Below are positions 17,177 to 64,000 of a DNA stretch of 64,000 bases, in pieces. The stretch spans positions 16,836,079 to 16,900,078 of the forward strand of contig OZ025267.1 of the NCBI GenBank assembly GCA_964019165.1. Direction: 5' to 3'. Position 1 is the first letter of the stretch. The number at the start of each line of letters is the position of its first letter. A program made the position numbers and the translations under genes. The stretch is from Mastigias papua (lineage: Eukaryota > Cnidaria > Scyphozoa > Rhizostomeae > Mastigiidae). The notes below the pieces were generated by a model. The model worked only from the letters and a program-made list of their open reading frames with translations. It searched no databases and had not been told where the DNA came from.

Positions 17177-17386
17177 CTGCTTCTGTGCACACAGACGCCC
17201 CGCAAATATTCTTGCAGCATTTTTTATCAGCCTCACAATCATGATCATATGAACATTCTGATTCATAGCAGCTAACGGATTCATCTCCAGGCAGAACAAC
17301 GGCTCTTCCGAAGAAATCTAATCGGTTATCGCGTACAAATGTATTTAGCTCCATCGCAGGGCATAATCCTGTCTTTGACAATATAC
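17177..17386 (-). CDS. WAP four-disulfide-core domain exon
   Basis: Minus-strand exon with acceptor TTTTCACAG and donor GTATAT, 210 nt, phase 1 at both ends, the classic shape of a shuffled extracellular module. It encodes a WAP domain: KTGLCP start and eight cysteines, ending C-x5-C-x5-CC-x3-C-x4-C (ECSYDHDCEADKKCCKNICG). The loop between Cys1 and Cys2 is unusually long (about 32 residues). WAP domains occur in secreted protease inhibitors and matrix proteins. Flanking exons are not in the immediate sequence; the Cys-rich exon at 15199-15319 on the same strand may belong to the same gene. Confidence 0.85.
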
Positions 17387-20335
<2,949 letters not shown>

Positions 20336-20394
20336 TACATATACATATATAAACTCAACAAGATACAAACACCAAGAAATTTTAAAACATTATA

Positions 20395-52602
<32,208 letters not shown>

Positions 52603-52704
52603 CACGCAATCTTCCGATTCTTTATCACATGAACTGCAGGCAGTTATCGTGATTTCAAGTTGCTGGAGGCTTTTCAGCTGGCTTTGCGTGCAGTTTGCGT
52701 TGAA

Positions 52705-52800
52705 TCCAGCCAGCTAAGTCAGTTTCACCGCGATTATAAGTATTCCTCGGGAAACATGTATGGCTTTGACGCTTCATTGGCCATAAAAGTCATGTGATAT
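52705..52800 (-). promoter_or_regulatory. Probable TDO core promoter
   Basis: Reading the minus strand towards the TDO ATG, a CCAAT box (GGCCAATG, around 52776-52781) is followed about 40 bp later by TTATAA (52734-52739), which lies about 132 bp before the ATG. A CACATGAC E-box-like word lies just further upstream. The order and spacing fit a CCAAT/TATA promoter with a 5' UTR of about 100 nt; no TSS data. Confidence 0.45.
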
Positions 52801-53459
52801 ACACACCTCCTTCCCAACGCAAAGCAAAATAAATTATTAGAATGTGATTAGGCAATAGGATAATATACTGAACATAATTAATACGAACGATAATAAGGTA
52901 CTGTAAAGTTGGTTCAGTAACCACCCTGGGAAGCATGGCATTTTCCCAGCAGAGATGTTGCGCGTGCAAACAGGTATCTGCTAAGGCGTGAGCCAGTGCA
53001 CGCGGGCAGTTATTAGTTATTGCCTACAAGTACAACCTTAGAGATAACAACAAAGTTATTATTATCTGTTTGTCTACAATTGCAAAAATGTTCATCATCG
53101 TGAAAGTCTGATAAATTATCCGACTTTTTTCAACGAAATTTATCCGCCAAAAATTTATCTCACAAAATTGTTTATGCCTAATGTAGCATATGATGTGAAT
53201 TGCACTTTCACTCGTGCATACAGCATTGGTGAGTGAGCACACGTACTTCTCTTTGTGCGGTGCAGATGAATCTCAAAGGCAACAATCTAGTGCGTTCGGC
53301 TGCTGTGTTCCTCGTGATGGTGCAGCAGGGTCGCTTTTACTAATTTCAATGCGCCATCGTATTATGGAGGGGGTCCCCCACGATGTGTATATGACGTATA
53401 AATGTAAAGATTAGAATTCTATCAGTCTGGGAGTCTGCAATGTAGACACCCTATAATTA

Positions 53460-53628
53460 GAGGCGTTGTCGTAGGGGGTAGGGGACAAGGGGGCCAGTGC
53501 CCTCTGTTGAGATTTTTGTAGCATTTGTCGGACAACATACTGGTTCTATGTAAAACATGCGTCAAAAAGATTTTTCGGACAATTTTCCTCCTTGGCCCTC
53601 CTAAATCTGGAGGCCCAAGACGCCTCTG
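53460..53628. mobile_element. Possible short hAT-like MITE
   Basis: AGAGGCGTTGTCGTAGGGGGTAGG at the left and the inverse of AGAGGCGTCTTGGGCC at the right, with a GGGGGC run inside the left end. Only 8-9 bp of exact TIR, so tentative. Confidence 0.35.
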
Positions 53629-53882
53629 CCGACAACAAGCTTTTATTTCTGTGTCGACAATCCGCCAGGAATGATATCAAATACTTCCACGATGATACTT
53701 TCCAACTTTTAAGTGAGATGCATGAAAAATGTGATTCCATAGATACATACCTATGAACAATTAAGTAAAAGAATTTATGTAGGAAAGACTTTTACAAAAA
53801 TACTGGGGCTTTACAGATAATAACAAATCAATACACTTGAATTATTTGTTGTCTCAATTCTTCAAAAATCTTCCAGTAAACG

Positions 53883-54357
53883 TACTCTTCGGTGCCTAAT
53901 TATCTGGGGGCTGGAAACTTCTAGAAAATTCAATTAGCGGGGTATTGGAATTAGCGAGGGGGCTAGATTTATGCAATCACGTGATACATGACTTTAGAAA
54001 ATTGTTCTATGCTCGTTGGTTTTCATATTAAGCAGCAAGGTTCCCTGACAATTATGACTTCAATATTTCGGTGCAACAAGTAAAAATAATGAAAAATCAA
54101 TTTGAACCAATATCAATAAAACAATTATTTTGCTGTGAAAACAGAATCTAATGTAACAGTCTGTTTAGCTTAAATTTGCCACAGTCGGTTAAGAAAATAG
54201 ATAAAAAACGGTTCATGCTAAGAAGAATTATTCTTGTTTCCCTACGTTATGCACTTAATCTTCAAAAGTTAATTGCTGGGGGCCCTAATAAGAACGGGGG
54301 TTGGAAGAATTTTCAAAAACTAATTAGCAGGGGGCGGCAATTAGGGACCATAGAGTA
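53883..54357. mobile_element. MITE, TACTCTTGG family copy B
   Basis: Ends TACTCTTCGGTGCCTAATTA and reverse complement TACTCTATGGTCCCTAATTG with TA edges. Internal AATTAGCxGGGGGC words near both ends. About 1.3 kb upstream of the TDO start. Confidence 0.7.
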
Positions 54358-55499
54358 TACAGTAATTTCTCTATACAAATACGATACAACACTTCTATAA
54401 TTTCGAATATCAAAACTAGCTGGCAAGGCTTAAACGTAGACTTTTAGAAGCTCTCCCAACAACAAAGTGTTTTATTTGCTGCTCCTCATAACAACTTTAC
54501 ATAACAACGACTTCGACTAACGACTTCACATGACGATTGCAAATATAAACGACTGACTTCACAAAGCATTGTTCTGTAATATATGTTAAATAACATGATT
54601 CAAATTAAACAAAGTCAACAGGTTGATTATAAGACACAATAAATTAATGGCGTAGTAGCATACAATACAGCAAACAACAATGTATTAATGAATAGACAAC
54701 GCACCACAGAAAAGCAACAGCAAAACCTATTGTGAAACTACAGAACCAAGATCTAAGGTACATTCTGTGTCTATGGGCAACAGAGGAAACACATATTTAA
54801 GCAAAGTAAGACTTGAAACGCCACGGTAACGAATTGCTAACAGTCAACAGAATACAATACAGATAAAAGTTACATCAAAGGTAGACAGAATCAGGCTGGA
54901 CAGAATAACGCTTTGTTAAGCACTTTGCTACAACCACCTTGGGTTCAATAATAAGCAACCATTAGCGCCTTGATATCAGAATTACATCAGATAAAAATAT
55001 CTAGGTGGCGAATATAGTGAATAATGTGTAATTGAAAAATTCCGTTATTGTTTTGTCAATGACGCCTTCATATCTAACAACGAAAATGAGGAACCAATGC
55101 GAACATACACAGAACTTGCGACAGTAACAAAGAATAACAGAAAGAAACACCGAAGATTATTTTGATCCAAAGAGTGATTATCAGTTTACCATGTAAACTG
55201 AAAATAGACAACTGAATTAAGGGGTTTTTTCGGGGGTTTTTCACATAGTGAATGCGAAAGCAATTGTTGATATAATCTGTTATTAGATAGCTGATACTAC
55301 CTATTAAAATGTAAAGAGAAGCACCTTCTATGAGTCAAGAAATACGTTCTGGGCAACATAGAAAGTTTAAAAGGACAATTTAACGCTTGTATAATCAAGG
55401 AACTCAATTGAAATTACAAACCCAAGGTTTGATGACGTCATAGCTAATAATATAAAAATTGCTTAAAACAAATGAAATTGGTATTAATCGATAGATTCT
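54358..55499. other. Unassigned sequence
   Basis: AT-rich, no coding or repeat structure recognised. Confidence 0.5.
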
Positions 55500-56312
55500 T
55501 TGTTGCTGGTTCTAAAATGCCTATATTGATGATCTCTATTATCATACGAGCAAGTAAATGGCAGAAATTGTTAATTTGAAATGTGATGTGAAGATGTTTG
55601 CAGATAGCACATCACTCTTCACGGTTGTAGAGGATATAGGGATATCTACTGATGAGCTGAATGCAGATCTTGACAAAGTTTAATCATGGGCATGGCAATG
55701 GAAAATGCAATTTAATGCAGATAAAACGAAGGAAGTGGTCTTTCATGTAAAAAAGTAAAGCTATGCCAACCTCAAGCTTTACTAGGCAATGATAAAATTG
55801 AAAGATAATCTCAGCATAAGCATCTTGGTATGCAGCTTGGCTCTGAGCTGGATTTTCAAAGTCATATCAAAGAAGCTATTGGAAAAGCAAGAAGGGGTAT
55901 AGGGATGATAAGGTATTTGTCTAGGTATGTTTCCAGGAAAGTACTAGGCCAAGTCTCCAAGCTATTTGTAAGACCACATTTAGACTATGGAGATATAATT
56001 TATCGCAAATATGATCCAGAAATATGTCTATTATTTACGCAAAGGTTTGAACAGACACAATATTCTGCAGCTTTGGCTGTTACTGATGCTTGGAGTGGTA
56101 CAAATAGGCAGAGGCTTTATGAGGAATTAGGGTGGGAAAGCCTGTATCACAGGAGATGGTATAGAAGGCTGTGTCAATTCTTCAAACTAGTAAAATCTCG
56201 ATCACCAGGTTATTTATTTGATGAAATTCCCCTTGAACGTCAATTTAGCTACAGTCTCAGCAATGCATGTGATTATGAGGTACACGCTGCTAGATCTATC
56301 TATGTTTAACAG
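55500..56312 (+). pseudogene. Jockey/CR1-type LINE reverse transcriptase fragment
   Basis: Broken frames: YIDDLYYHTS, then FADSTSLFTVVEDI..LNADLDKV (FADS replacing the YADD-type box), stop, WQWKMQFNADKTKEVVF, then an open 159-codon stretch (55830-56309) with KARRGIGMIRYLSRYVSRKV, RPHLDYGDIIY, ELGWESLYHRRWYRRLCQFFK. At least two internal stops or frameshifts make it dead. Confidence 0.9.
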
Positions 56313-57115
56313 GGAATCGTTGGAACAAAATATCTAATGAAGGAAGCTGGATATATGTGGAATAAATGAAGGGCTTGCTTCAAAAACTGAACCAGAGGAC
56401 CCATTCCCCGATCTTAATTCAGATGACGGTGAACAAGATGCAAATTAGAACCATGATGTTGAGTTTGGGATGTTTTAATACATTTCTTGGTTCCACTTAC
56501 ATTTGTCTGAAATTTTTGTTCGAAATAGTCCAGAATCCTCAATTTTAGGTTAATATTACAGTATATCATTGTTATCATATGTGAACTTCGTCATAAACGG
56601 CCGGTTCAATGTATTGTTTTACGAACTTGTTACTTTTATTTCAAGCAAAAATGTATTTTAAACTTTCTACTTTGAGATGGGATTTCCTCCTCTTGGCCAC
56701 AGGCCGGAATGCCGAAAAGTCATTCAGTGCTCTGCATTCCTGTAAGAGAAAGTCTCATTCATTATGAAATTTGCTTTGTTGGTGGAAATTTTCCAAACTA
56801 TCAGTAGAAGAGCCTTCGATAATGCCTAACAAAGTCTCTCAGTATGCTTGCTATGTTGACTACCCTATAAACTACAACCTATATGTTTAACTCTTCAAAA
56901 AGGATATGACAGCACACTCAAGTTAGCATTTCCTTTGCATGCAAGATAAGTTAGGTGGCCTTAACTTACCTGGAATCTTGGAATTTTCAGAATCCTCCCA
57001 AACACTGTCCAACCATCCCGCTTTAAGCGGGACATTCCCGCTTTCTGAACAAAGTGTCCCGCATCCCTCACTAACCTTCTTCGGGACGCAGTTTGTCCCG
57101 CTTTAGGCACTGCTA

Positions 57116-57520
57116 GTGATTCAGGCAAACTACTTTCTCGTAAAAGCTGAAGGGGCATTCATCAAAATAAAAGCCAAGTTAGAGTTAGGTAAAGGGCTGG
57201 ATTCTCTAAGAGCCGAGATACTTGACTCTCAGATGGCCAGTTTGCCAATTTCTACTACTGGTATAGATACAGATGAATTCTGGGATTCTAGTCACACGAT
57301 TCGCACTGTTGATACCAACCAGCCTGTCGACAGTACCCTTCTTAATCTCATACTTGCACTTCTGACATTGCCAGCCAGCAATGCTAACAGTGAAAGATGC
57401 TTCTCTAAGGTCTGAAAAATTGATCCGGAGTACAGAAGTCATCTTGAATGCAAAACGGTGGCATCTTTACTGGCGTTCAAGGTGAACGTAGATGAAGACT
57501 GTCTTAGTTTTAAGCCGCCA
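57116..57520 (+). pseudogene. hAT transposase C-terminal (dimerisation) fragment
   Basis: The frame encodes ILALLTLPASNANSERCFSK, the hAT dimerisation block, followed by V, a TGA stop, then KIDPEYRSHLECKTVASLLA. The stop probably replaced an Arg codon. The N-terminal BED finger and most of the catalytic core are missing, and the BEL-side palindrome begins just after it. Confidence 0.85.
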
Positions 57521-57525
57521 AAAGC

Positions 57526-57620
57526 TGTCGTGAACGATCATGTGACTTTGATTCGAATCAACGCCACATAATTGTTCACGTTAATGTGTTCGAATCAAAG
57601 TCACATGATCGTTCACGACA
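57526..57620. repeat. 95-bp near-palindrome with TG..CA ends beside the BEL fragment
   Basis: Perfect 32-bp inverted arms (57526-57557 and 57589-57620, starting TGTCGTGAACGATCATGTGA) around a 31-nt spacer. On the minus strand it follows GGTGGGAG, placed like a polypurine tract after the BEL stop, so its outer edge could be the start of the 3' LTR. Confidence 0.85.
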
Positions 57621-57641
57621 CTCCCACCACGAAGTGGAATT

Positions 57642-59606
57642 CTAATCGTCCATTAATGACTGTCCCAAAATTATATCTCTTGCTTGAATCGCTGCATTTC
57701 TCTGTTGCCGCTTATTATTGTGGTACTCTTCCTCATTGTCCTTTGTGTCCTCTCTAGCGATATGGTTTCTCGTATCAATGTTCTCTTCGACTTCACATTC
57801 CAAAGGATATAGTAAATTCAGGGGTCTGGCTACAATGTTCTTTGATGGTAAAAGTATTTTTGCTGCTCTAATATTTCCGTCACTGTCAGGAATCAGTTCA
57901 ACTATCTTTGCAATTTTCCATGTTCCCCTGGGAGCATTCTCTTTAACTTGAACAATATTTCCAACCTTTGCTACTTCCTTTGATTCGATACGTTTAGATT
58001 TCAATTTTATCTGTGATCTTTCTCTCAAATTTAGCAAATAATCGTTTCTCCATGTAACCCAAAACGAATCCAGAATATTTTGCCCCTTCTTCCATGTATG
58101 CAAGAGAATTTCTTTTGATGACCAGGTTTCTTTGTAGTCCGGGTCTTTACTCTCTTCCTCTGTTCCTAATTGTGGTATTCCTGTCATTGTGTTAAGGGAA
58201 ATGAAATGAGCTGGTGTGATTGCTGTCCCATCATTTAATTCTTCTCCTATGTATACAAGTGGCCTTGAATTCAGTACAGCTTCAGTTTCTGCTAGGAATG
58301 TTTGTAGCTGTAACATGGTCACACACTTCTTTCCTATTGCTTTTCGTAATGCCATTTTGCTGCTTCTCACAAGTCTCTCGTAAAACCCGCCCATCCATGG
58401 GGATAATTCAACAATGAAGTTCCACTTTATTCTTTGCTGAGCAATATGTGATTGTACGTTTGGATCATGGACAGCTTTTTCCCATGCGATATCAACCGCC
58501 GACTTTGCTAACTTGAACTGAGAAGCGTTGTCTAAAATTATCTCTTTGGGTGCCCCTCTTCTAGCAATAAATCTTCGAAGCGCTTGCAAGAACTCTTCAG
58601 CAGAAAGATCACCTACTATTTCCAAATGTATGGCCCTCACCACAACGCAGGTGAAGAGGCATACCCATATCTTTTTTCTTTCTTTTGTGTGACTTTGCTT
58701 AATATATAGTGGTCCAAAGTAATCTAAACCGGTATTCTGAAATGGTAGCGCTCTAAGTACTTTACTTGTAGGCCATGGCGTCATTGGTGGCATTTTGAAA
58801 GGTCCACCCTCAAATTTGCGGCAAGTCTTGCATCTTTTCAGGATGTACTTGACTTCAGCGCGACCTTTAGGGATCCAAAACTTGTATCTGAGCTGAGATA
58901 GTGTGTGACTAACACCCGCGTGTAACAACTTGATATGATGTGCCTCAATTAGGAGATGGACGAATGTTTCTCCCCTCGGTAACAAGATTGGTGTGATGGT
59001 TTCTTCTGGTAGCATAGTGTTGCTAAATCTGCCAAAACACCGGACTAATCCATGTTTGTCGACTCTTGGATTTAGTTGGCTCTGAGATATCTGTTTTTTC
59101 AACGATAACTCTCCTTGTTTAGTGTCTATGTAATGTTTCCTTTGCAGGTAAATTATCCATTTCAATTGTGCTTCCTCGATTTCCTCAGCGGTCGGTGGTC
59201 CTTGAGGTACTTCACCTTTCTTTAACTTTTGTATAAATCGAGTCATGTAAACGGTTACATGCAGGAGCTTGGAAAGAGTTGAATAGTTTCTTTCATTGAT
59301 ACCAAATGGTGACAAAGTTTCGTTTGCATCTTGGACAACTGCAGATGTTTCAAAGAGTGTCTTTGGGCCTTTGATTTCTGATGTAATATCATCCATGACT
59401 CTTTTATCAATTGTCTGTACATTCCAGGTAGGCCATGTGTCGATACCTGCTTTGAGCCATTCTGGTCCGTTCCACCATAAGCTACTGTCCTTGAGCTCAT
59501 CACTGGTTGTCAGCAGACAGGCAATATAACGAAGAGCATGGTCCATACAGTAATTCTTGAATGAGATGAATTCTATGACACTGTAATACATTTCATTTTT
59601 GTGCAC
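57642..59606 (-). pseudogene. BEL/Pao polyprotein C-terminal part (integrase + DUF5641)
   Basis: Intact 654-codon frame holding only the last part of a BEL/Pao Pol. Residues 34-50 LWWNGPEWL mark the RNase H-integrase linker; HHCC-type finger around H229/H234 and C259/C262; integrase catalytic D295, D359, E410; DUF5641-like tail around 500-625. Gag, protease, RT and RNase H are missing and nothing similar lies upstream, so the element is 5'-deleted; the first ~30 residues look non-homologous. The stop is 22 bp from an LTR-like TG end at 57620. Confidence 0.9.
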
Positions 59607-60746
59607 GACATTACTTATTTCACTTCAAATATAAAGATATTTATGAAGGTTTGAACAGGTGTCCCACTTTGACAAGCTGAATAGATAGGACAGTCGGCTC
59701 ATTTGTGGAATCTAGCTGCATTTTGACTATGTAATCAGTTATGTCATAAATCACATCTAATTCCAACCTTTAGTTTTTGAGCTATCGCTCAGAGACAAGA
59801 TAAACTATTTGCGGCAGCCCGTAACTACATCCCATTGTTCGTTGTCTACGCCAAGTAACTGTCAAAAATTGCAGGTATTTTTTTTTGTCTAAAGTTGCGC
59901 TCTTTGTTGTTGAGAAAATTTAGCTACACTAAATCTCCATTGATGCCATCGTGAATATTTGTAATGGAGTCGGACGAGTACAGCATTTCCGTGTCATCTG
60001 CATGCTCTAATGATACGGGAAGATAATCACATGTATCATTAAAAGTCCAAGTCAAGATCCTTGGGGTACCCACAATTTATGGATTTCAGTTTCAGTTCTA
60101 TTTTCAAGAAGTATCATTTCTATGTGCCATTTGCAATAGGAGAGGCCTCGAAGTTTAACTACTTAATTACTTAGCATTATATGGAATCTAACAGTTCAGG
60201 AATAGTATCGTCGGGCCACGTCAGACGTCGCATTTTTCCTGTATCGAATTAAATTGACAGCGTGGAAAAAAATTAAGTGTCAACCTAATTCAGCAAAAGT
60301 GCGACGTCTGAATTGGGCTTAACTTCACAAGCACTAAAACAGTAGAATCGCAACTAAATGCCTATAAAAGCAACTTATAACCGTCTCATATCTGTAAGTC
60401 AAACGAGTTTACTTCACATCATGACCTGATTGTTAAATCACAAGCGACCATCGATCCAAAAATGGAAAGCATATAAGTTATGTGAAACTAACTTGGTGTG
60501 GAAAATACCGGTTTAACTGTTAAGTCTGAAATAATTTATCGTATTGGATACAAATAAAACAGATTAAATTGGGACTAGATGGGAAGGGGGAGGAGGCTAG
60601 GTGCTTAGTCGATTAAATCGTATGGTCTACTGAATGAATCAAATTGTTGTTTCAACGTTAGCTCTGTCCTCAGTTACTCCTAAGTAGAACTTACCATTGG
60701 AAATCAGTTCAGATAATGTTAGGGCAACAAGCTTCATACTATCTAG
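59607..60746. other. Unassigned sequence upstream of the BEL fragment
   Basis: No BEL/Pao RT, protease or gag frame is present where it would be expected on the minus strand. Confidence 0.5.
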
Positions 60747-62535
60747 ACGCCTTTCTATAAAGAACTACTTTATAAGGAGCCTACAAGTAGAATACTGAAA
60801 TTATACCAATACCGGAAAATTCCCTCAGGAACTTTTCAATTTAGAAAATTTTCTGATAGCAAACAATCGAGAGTTAGGAAGTCAATGATTGGCATACTGG
60901 CCAAATAATGATTCAACACCAAATTTGGGAAATTCCGAGGACTGTACTCAATACAAGTGAAGATTGCATTACATTGGATGATATCAATGGAATTGATATG
61001 ACTCTTCATGATTGACATTATGCTTTTACATTTACAAAACGTCTTTCGTATATGCTTTGCGTTGTTGGTCTCAAGACATGGCCAGAACTAAAGGTAAAGT
61101 TCTGAATTTCAATGTTTTACTTTTGCCTGTGCCATTTCTATAGCACGCAATTTCCTGTATACACAACGAAAAAGTTCCGTTCTATTTTTCATAATGTATA
61201 TTTTATCATTCCATCTTAATTTCCAGCTTTTAGACTGATTTTTAGCCAAAATTCATCGCTTATATTATCAGCAGCGCTTACTCTCATCACAATAGTTTTG
61301 AAACATAGTATTGAAATCAAATTTAGTCTTTCATTGTTTGAGTGACTGGACTGCTGGACGGAAAAGCACTAAAATCGAAAACTCAAAGCTTTTTCTTTAC
61401 AAATCAGTATGATGTGAATGGGTGGATATTCACGTATTTTAAAGTACTCTTCAGTCCCAAATAAACGTCCCCCCGCTTAGTAATTTTTAAAAAAGCCCAC
61501 CCAAGACATCCTTATTCCAGACTCCCCGTTCAATATTTTTGTGTCCTTAATTAGATGGAGTAGTAAGTAACGTGAGAAAATCGTGTTTTTCACTTTGATT
61601 ACAGTTGAGATAAGTTGTGAAACTCATCCATAGCTTTTACATTTAGAGAAATTTTCCACCACCCCGGATATTCTAACCTCCCCGTTTATTAAGTTTTTTG
61701 GGAATTTTCAAACCCTTACCATTCCAGCCCCCCCCCGTCTATTCGGCACTAAAGAGTACTTAAATGCCTACTTAAACTGATACAATATGTACAAAGAGCT
61801 TCTTCAAAAAGTCAAATTAAAAAAGTAATATTTTTGTCCAACAGATATTGGATTTTTGCTATCCATTCCAAGGAATGAGAACCTCAACAAAGCACGGGAT
61901 CAAATCCCTAAGCTTCTTAGATGATGGCCATGATATTTGAACGGTTTCGAATGAAAAATGTTAGAACAGGAATTAAGATGAAAACCAGGAAAACCATAAA
62001 GTGCGAGATTTCGCTATATTTTCTTAAAATCTTTTAATAGTTTTTACAAAACAGATTCCTCTAAGAGGAAGATTCTCGGTTTAGGCAATGCTTGCAGAGG
62101 ACAATACTGTGACAATGAATGCACGCTAGAAGCTTGTAACTGCTAAAGGCTAAGGTATTGTATGAGACAATATAGCCATAACCCAACATGTATGAAGGAA
62201 GTACCTACTGCTTATAACCTCAGTATAGTCTTAGAGAAGGAAGCCTAATGTGAAAATTCTACTTGTAATGTGTAATTAGTAGAGAAGGAAACAACCCGTG
62301 TGGCAAGTTTTTCACAAATGGGTTTAGTTGAAACTTATAATTTTTATAGCATCCCGTCTTAACACTTAACATATACAGTTTTTTCCTTGCCTCTGGTATA
62401 TTTTCAGGGTACCGACTGTGTGCTTAAAATTAAGTAGTCATGAAAGAACTTTTAGTACTTTAATATGATGAACAGAAGTCAAAAGCAGGGAACTTTAAGA
62501 GCTAGGCCTCAAGCTAGGTTCCCGTAAAAAGCCAT
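60747..62535. mobile_element. Longer copy of the TATAAGGAACC family
   Basis: Left GCCTTTCTATAAAGAACTAC and right GCTAGGTTCCCGTAAAAAGC correspond to the ends of 25287-25749, and 60750-60890 aligns along its first 150 bp. About 1.8 kb because it contains the MITE at 61445-61758 and unassigned sequence. Confidence 0.6.
61445..61758. mobile_element. MITE, TACTCTTGG family copy C, nested
   Basis: 314 bp; ends TACTCT(T)(C/T)AGT(C/G)CC(A/G)AATA(A/G)ACG with TA edges and long C-runs inside. Inserted in the 60747-62535 element. Confidence 0.8.
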
Positions 62536-63259
62536 AATGTATCAGTCTAGAGCATCTCTAGCAATTAGCTGCTGTCAGTCTATGGGAAAAGGTCCATCAG
62601 AATCCCTTTTCGCTTTAGTTTTCATTTGCCTCTTGATAAATTTGCGTCACATTTACTTCTGACCTACTTTTATGAACAGCATAGAGGAAGCAATGTTTTC
62701 TGAGGCTGACGTAATGGACACCAAAGTCACTGATATTTATTTGGCTGTAAAGAACTGCAAAACCAAGCATCTTAGTTCAATTAGCAGTCTCCTTTGTACT
62801 GGGCAATGCCCTCAAGAATTACAAAAGCCGCTTAAAAGTTTCTCGTTTAGAAACATTAGAAAGGAAGGACGTTTTCATCCGTGGCCTTTCTGGCGTTAGT
62901 ATTTCAAGTTATTCAGGGTCTGATTTTGATCGAGTATCCCTTTGCATTCCTTGAAGTAGAGTGTTATTACAATTTACTTCCTTACTATTAGCTTCAATTC
63001 AAGAAATGCCATATAAGTAGAGGTGTCGAAAAGAAATCCTTCAATTCTTCTGGAGTGAAAGTGATGACAAGTCTACTGGGGCTAGTGCAATGCTCTGCCA
63101 ATTTTAATAAACTGAACAACATAAAGACTGCTCCAGTTAATGGCTGGTATGTAAACGACTTGCATCCAACTTACAATAGAGCTTACTTCATTAAAATCAG
63201 TGTGTGTGCTCCTACAATACAAAAAGGACCAAGAGAAAAACAAACTTTCCATGAAATAT

Positions 63260-63990
63260 AGAGGGCTTGTTAAATGTGGTGTACCGCAAGGGTCCATTCT
63301 GGGCCAGCCAGCTGCTATCTCTTCTTCTTAAGAATGATCTCATTAAAATTGTAAAAAGCTGCAAGACTCAAACGTATGCCGATGACACCGTCATTTACAC
63401 GTCTCACAGAAGTATGAATGTCATTGAGCAAACTTTGATATCTGAGACGAACGTCTCAAAATGGCTCGACAAAAGCAGACTTATCATTAAGCAAGATTCT
63501 AATATATGGGCGATGATTGCCACTGAAAGCTTTGAATCACTTCTATTTCACCAGCAAAGCTTGTCTCTTCAAAAGATGCAAAGAAAGTGCTTACTAACAA
63601 AATACGTATAAATTATGCAGATAAGTACCCCAGAGTTTGGTTGGAACTAATTTTAAATAGGAACCAACACCTCAGAAGAGTATTAAAACATGAAAATGCA
63701 TAAATAAAGTTGTTGGATCGGGCAAATGATTAATTGTCTTTTTATACGGCTAAGAAGGTATACGATTCCTTCATTTTACCAACAATGCTACACTGTTCTA
63801 TCTTATTAAAATTTCAAATACATCGTAAAAGAATTTTGAAAGTGGACAAAATTGAGCAACAGTTATAGTGAAAACCAACTATCGATGAATAATAAAAAAA
63901 GATTAACATTGTTGTTAAACTTTTGAAATATTGTCAAGGGTCCATACCAGCCCTAAGAAAGTGCGCAGACATTGCTGAGCATCAGGACAA
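63260..63990 (+). pseudogene. Decayed LINE reverse transcriptase
   Basis: Frames contain KCGVPQGSILG, a frameshift, then NDLIKIVKSCKTQTYADDTVIYTSHRSMNVIEQT and VSKWLDKSRLII, i.e. RT motifs B and C. Downstream, broken frames include FIRLRRYTIPSFYQQCYTVL. The copy may continue past the window edge. Sequence from 62640 may be an upstream part but I could not confirm it. Confidence 0.8.
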
Positions 63991-64000
63991 AACAAGAAGC

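Overview
The window is animal nuclear DNA: AT-rich, with split genes bounded by GT/AG introns, long (TA)n and (CA)n/(TG)n microsatellites and many eukaryotic transposons. The style of the elements (Ty3/gypsy with a LADD reverse-transcriptase box, BEL/Pao, several non-LTR families, hAT-, PIF/Harbinger- and IS3EU-like TIR elements, hammerhead-like motifs beside (TA)n) suggests a marine invertebrate, perhaps a cnidarian. That placement is an inference.

The main host gene, reconstructed exon by exon on the minus strand, is tryptophan 2,3-dioxygenase (TDO; heme enzyme, first step of the kynurenine pathway). Its 15 coding exons run from the ATG at 52602 down to the stop at 22833. Every intron is GT-AG, all junction phases agree, and the total of 1182 nt codes for 393 residues. 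The heme ligand and substrate-binding residues are kept. A CCAAT plus TATA-like pair lies about 130-180 bp before the ATG. Further down the minus strand, two cysteine-rich exons (WAP four-disulfide core at 17177-17386; another at 15199-15319) suggest part of a secreted protein gene.

The TDO introns are crowded with transposons. Intron 3 holds a complete, very young Ty3/gypsy element (37183-41557; matching 170-bp LTRs, 5-bp ATATG target duplication, intact 1313-aa gag-pol). Intron 1 holds a TIR element broken by a 5'-truncated LINE (47210-48903) and a four-layer nest of TIR elements (48985-51314), three layers of which keep their target duplications. Other introns carry LINE tails, MITEs, a 204-bp palindrome and minisatellites.

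Layout: 1-7 kb, (TA)n tracts with hammerhead-like motifs, LINE tails and a hAT-like element; 7-15 kb, mostly unassigned with one repeat-rich element at 9.7-10.2 kb; 15-17.4 kb, Cys-rich exons and two MITEs; 17.4-22.8 kb, mostly unassigned plus facing (CA)n and (TG)n tracts; 22.8-52.6 kb, TDO; 52.8-64 kb, MITEs, a LINE fragment, a broken hAT transposase, a BEL/Pao integrase remnant next to a 95-bp palindrome, a nested MITE pair and a decayed LINE.
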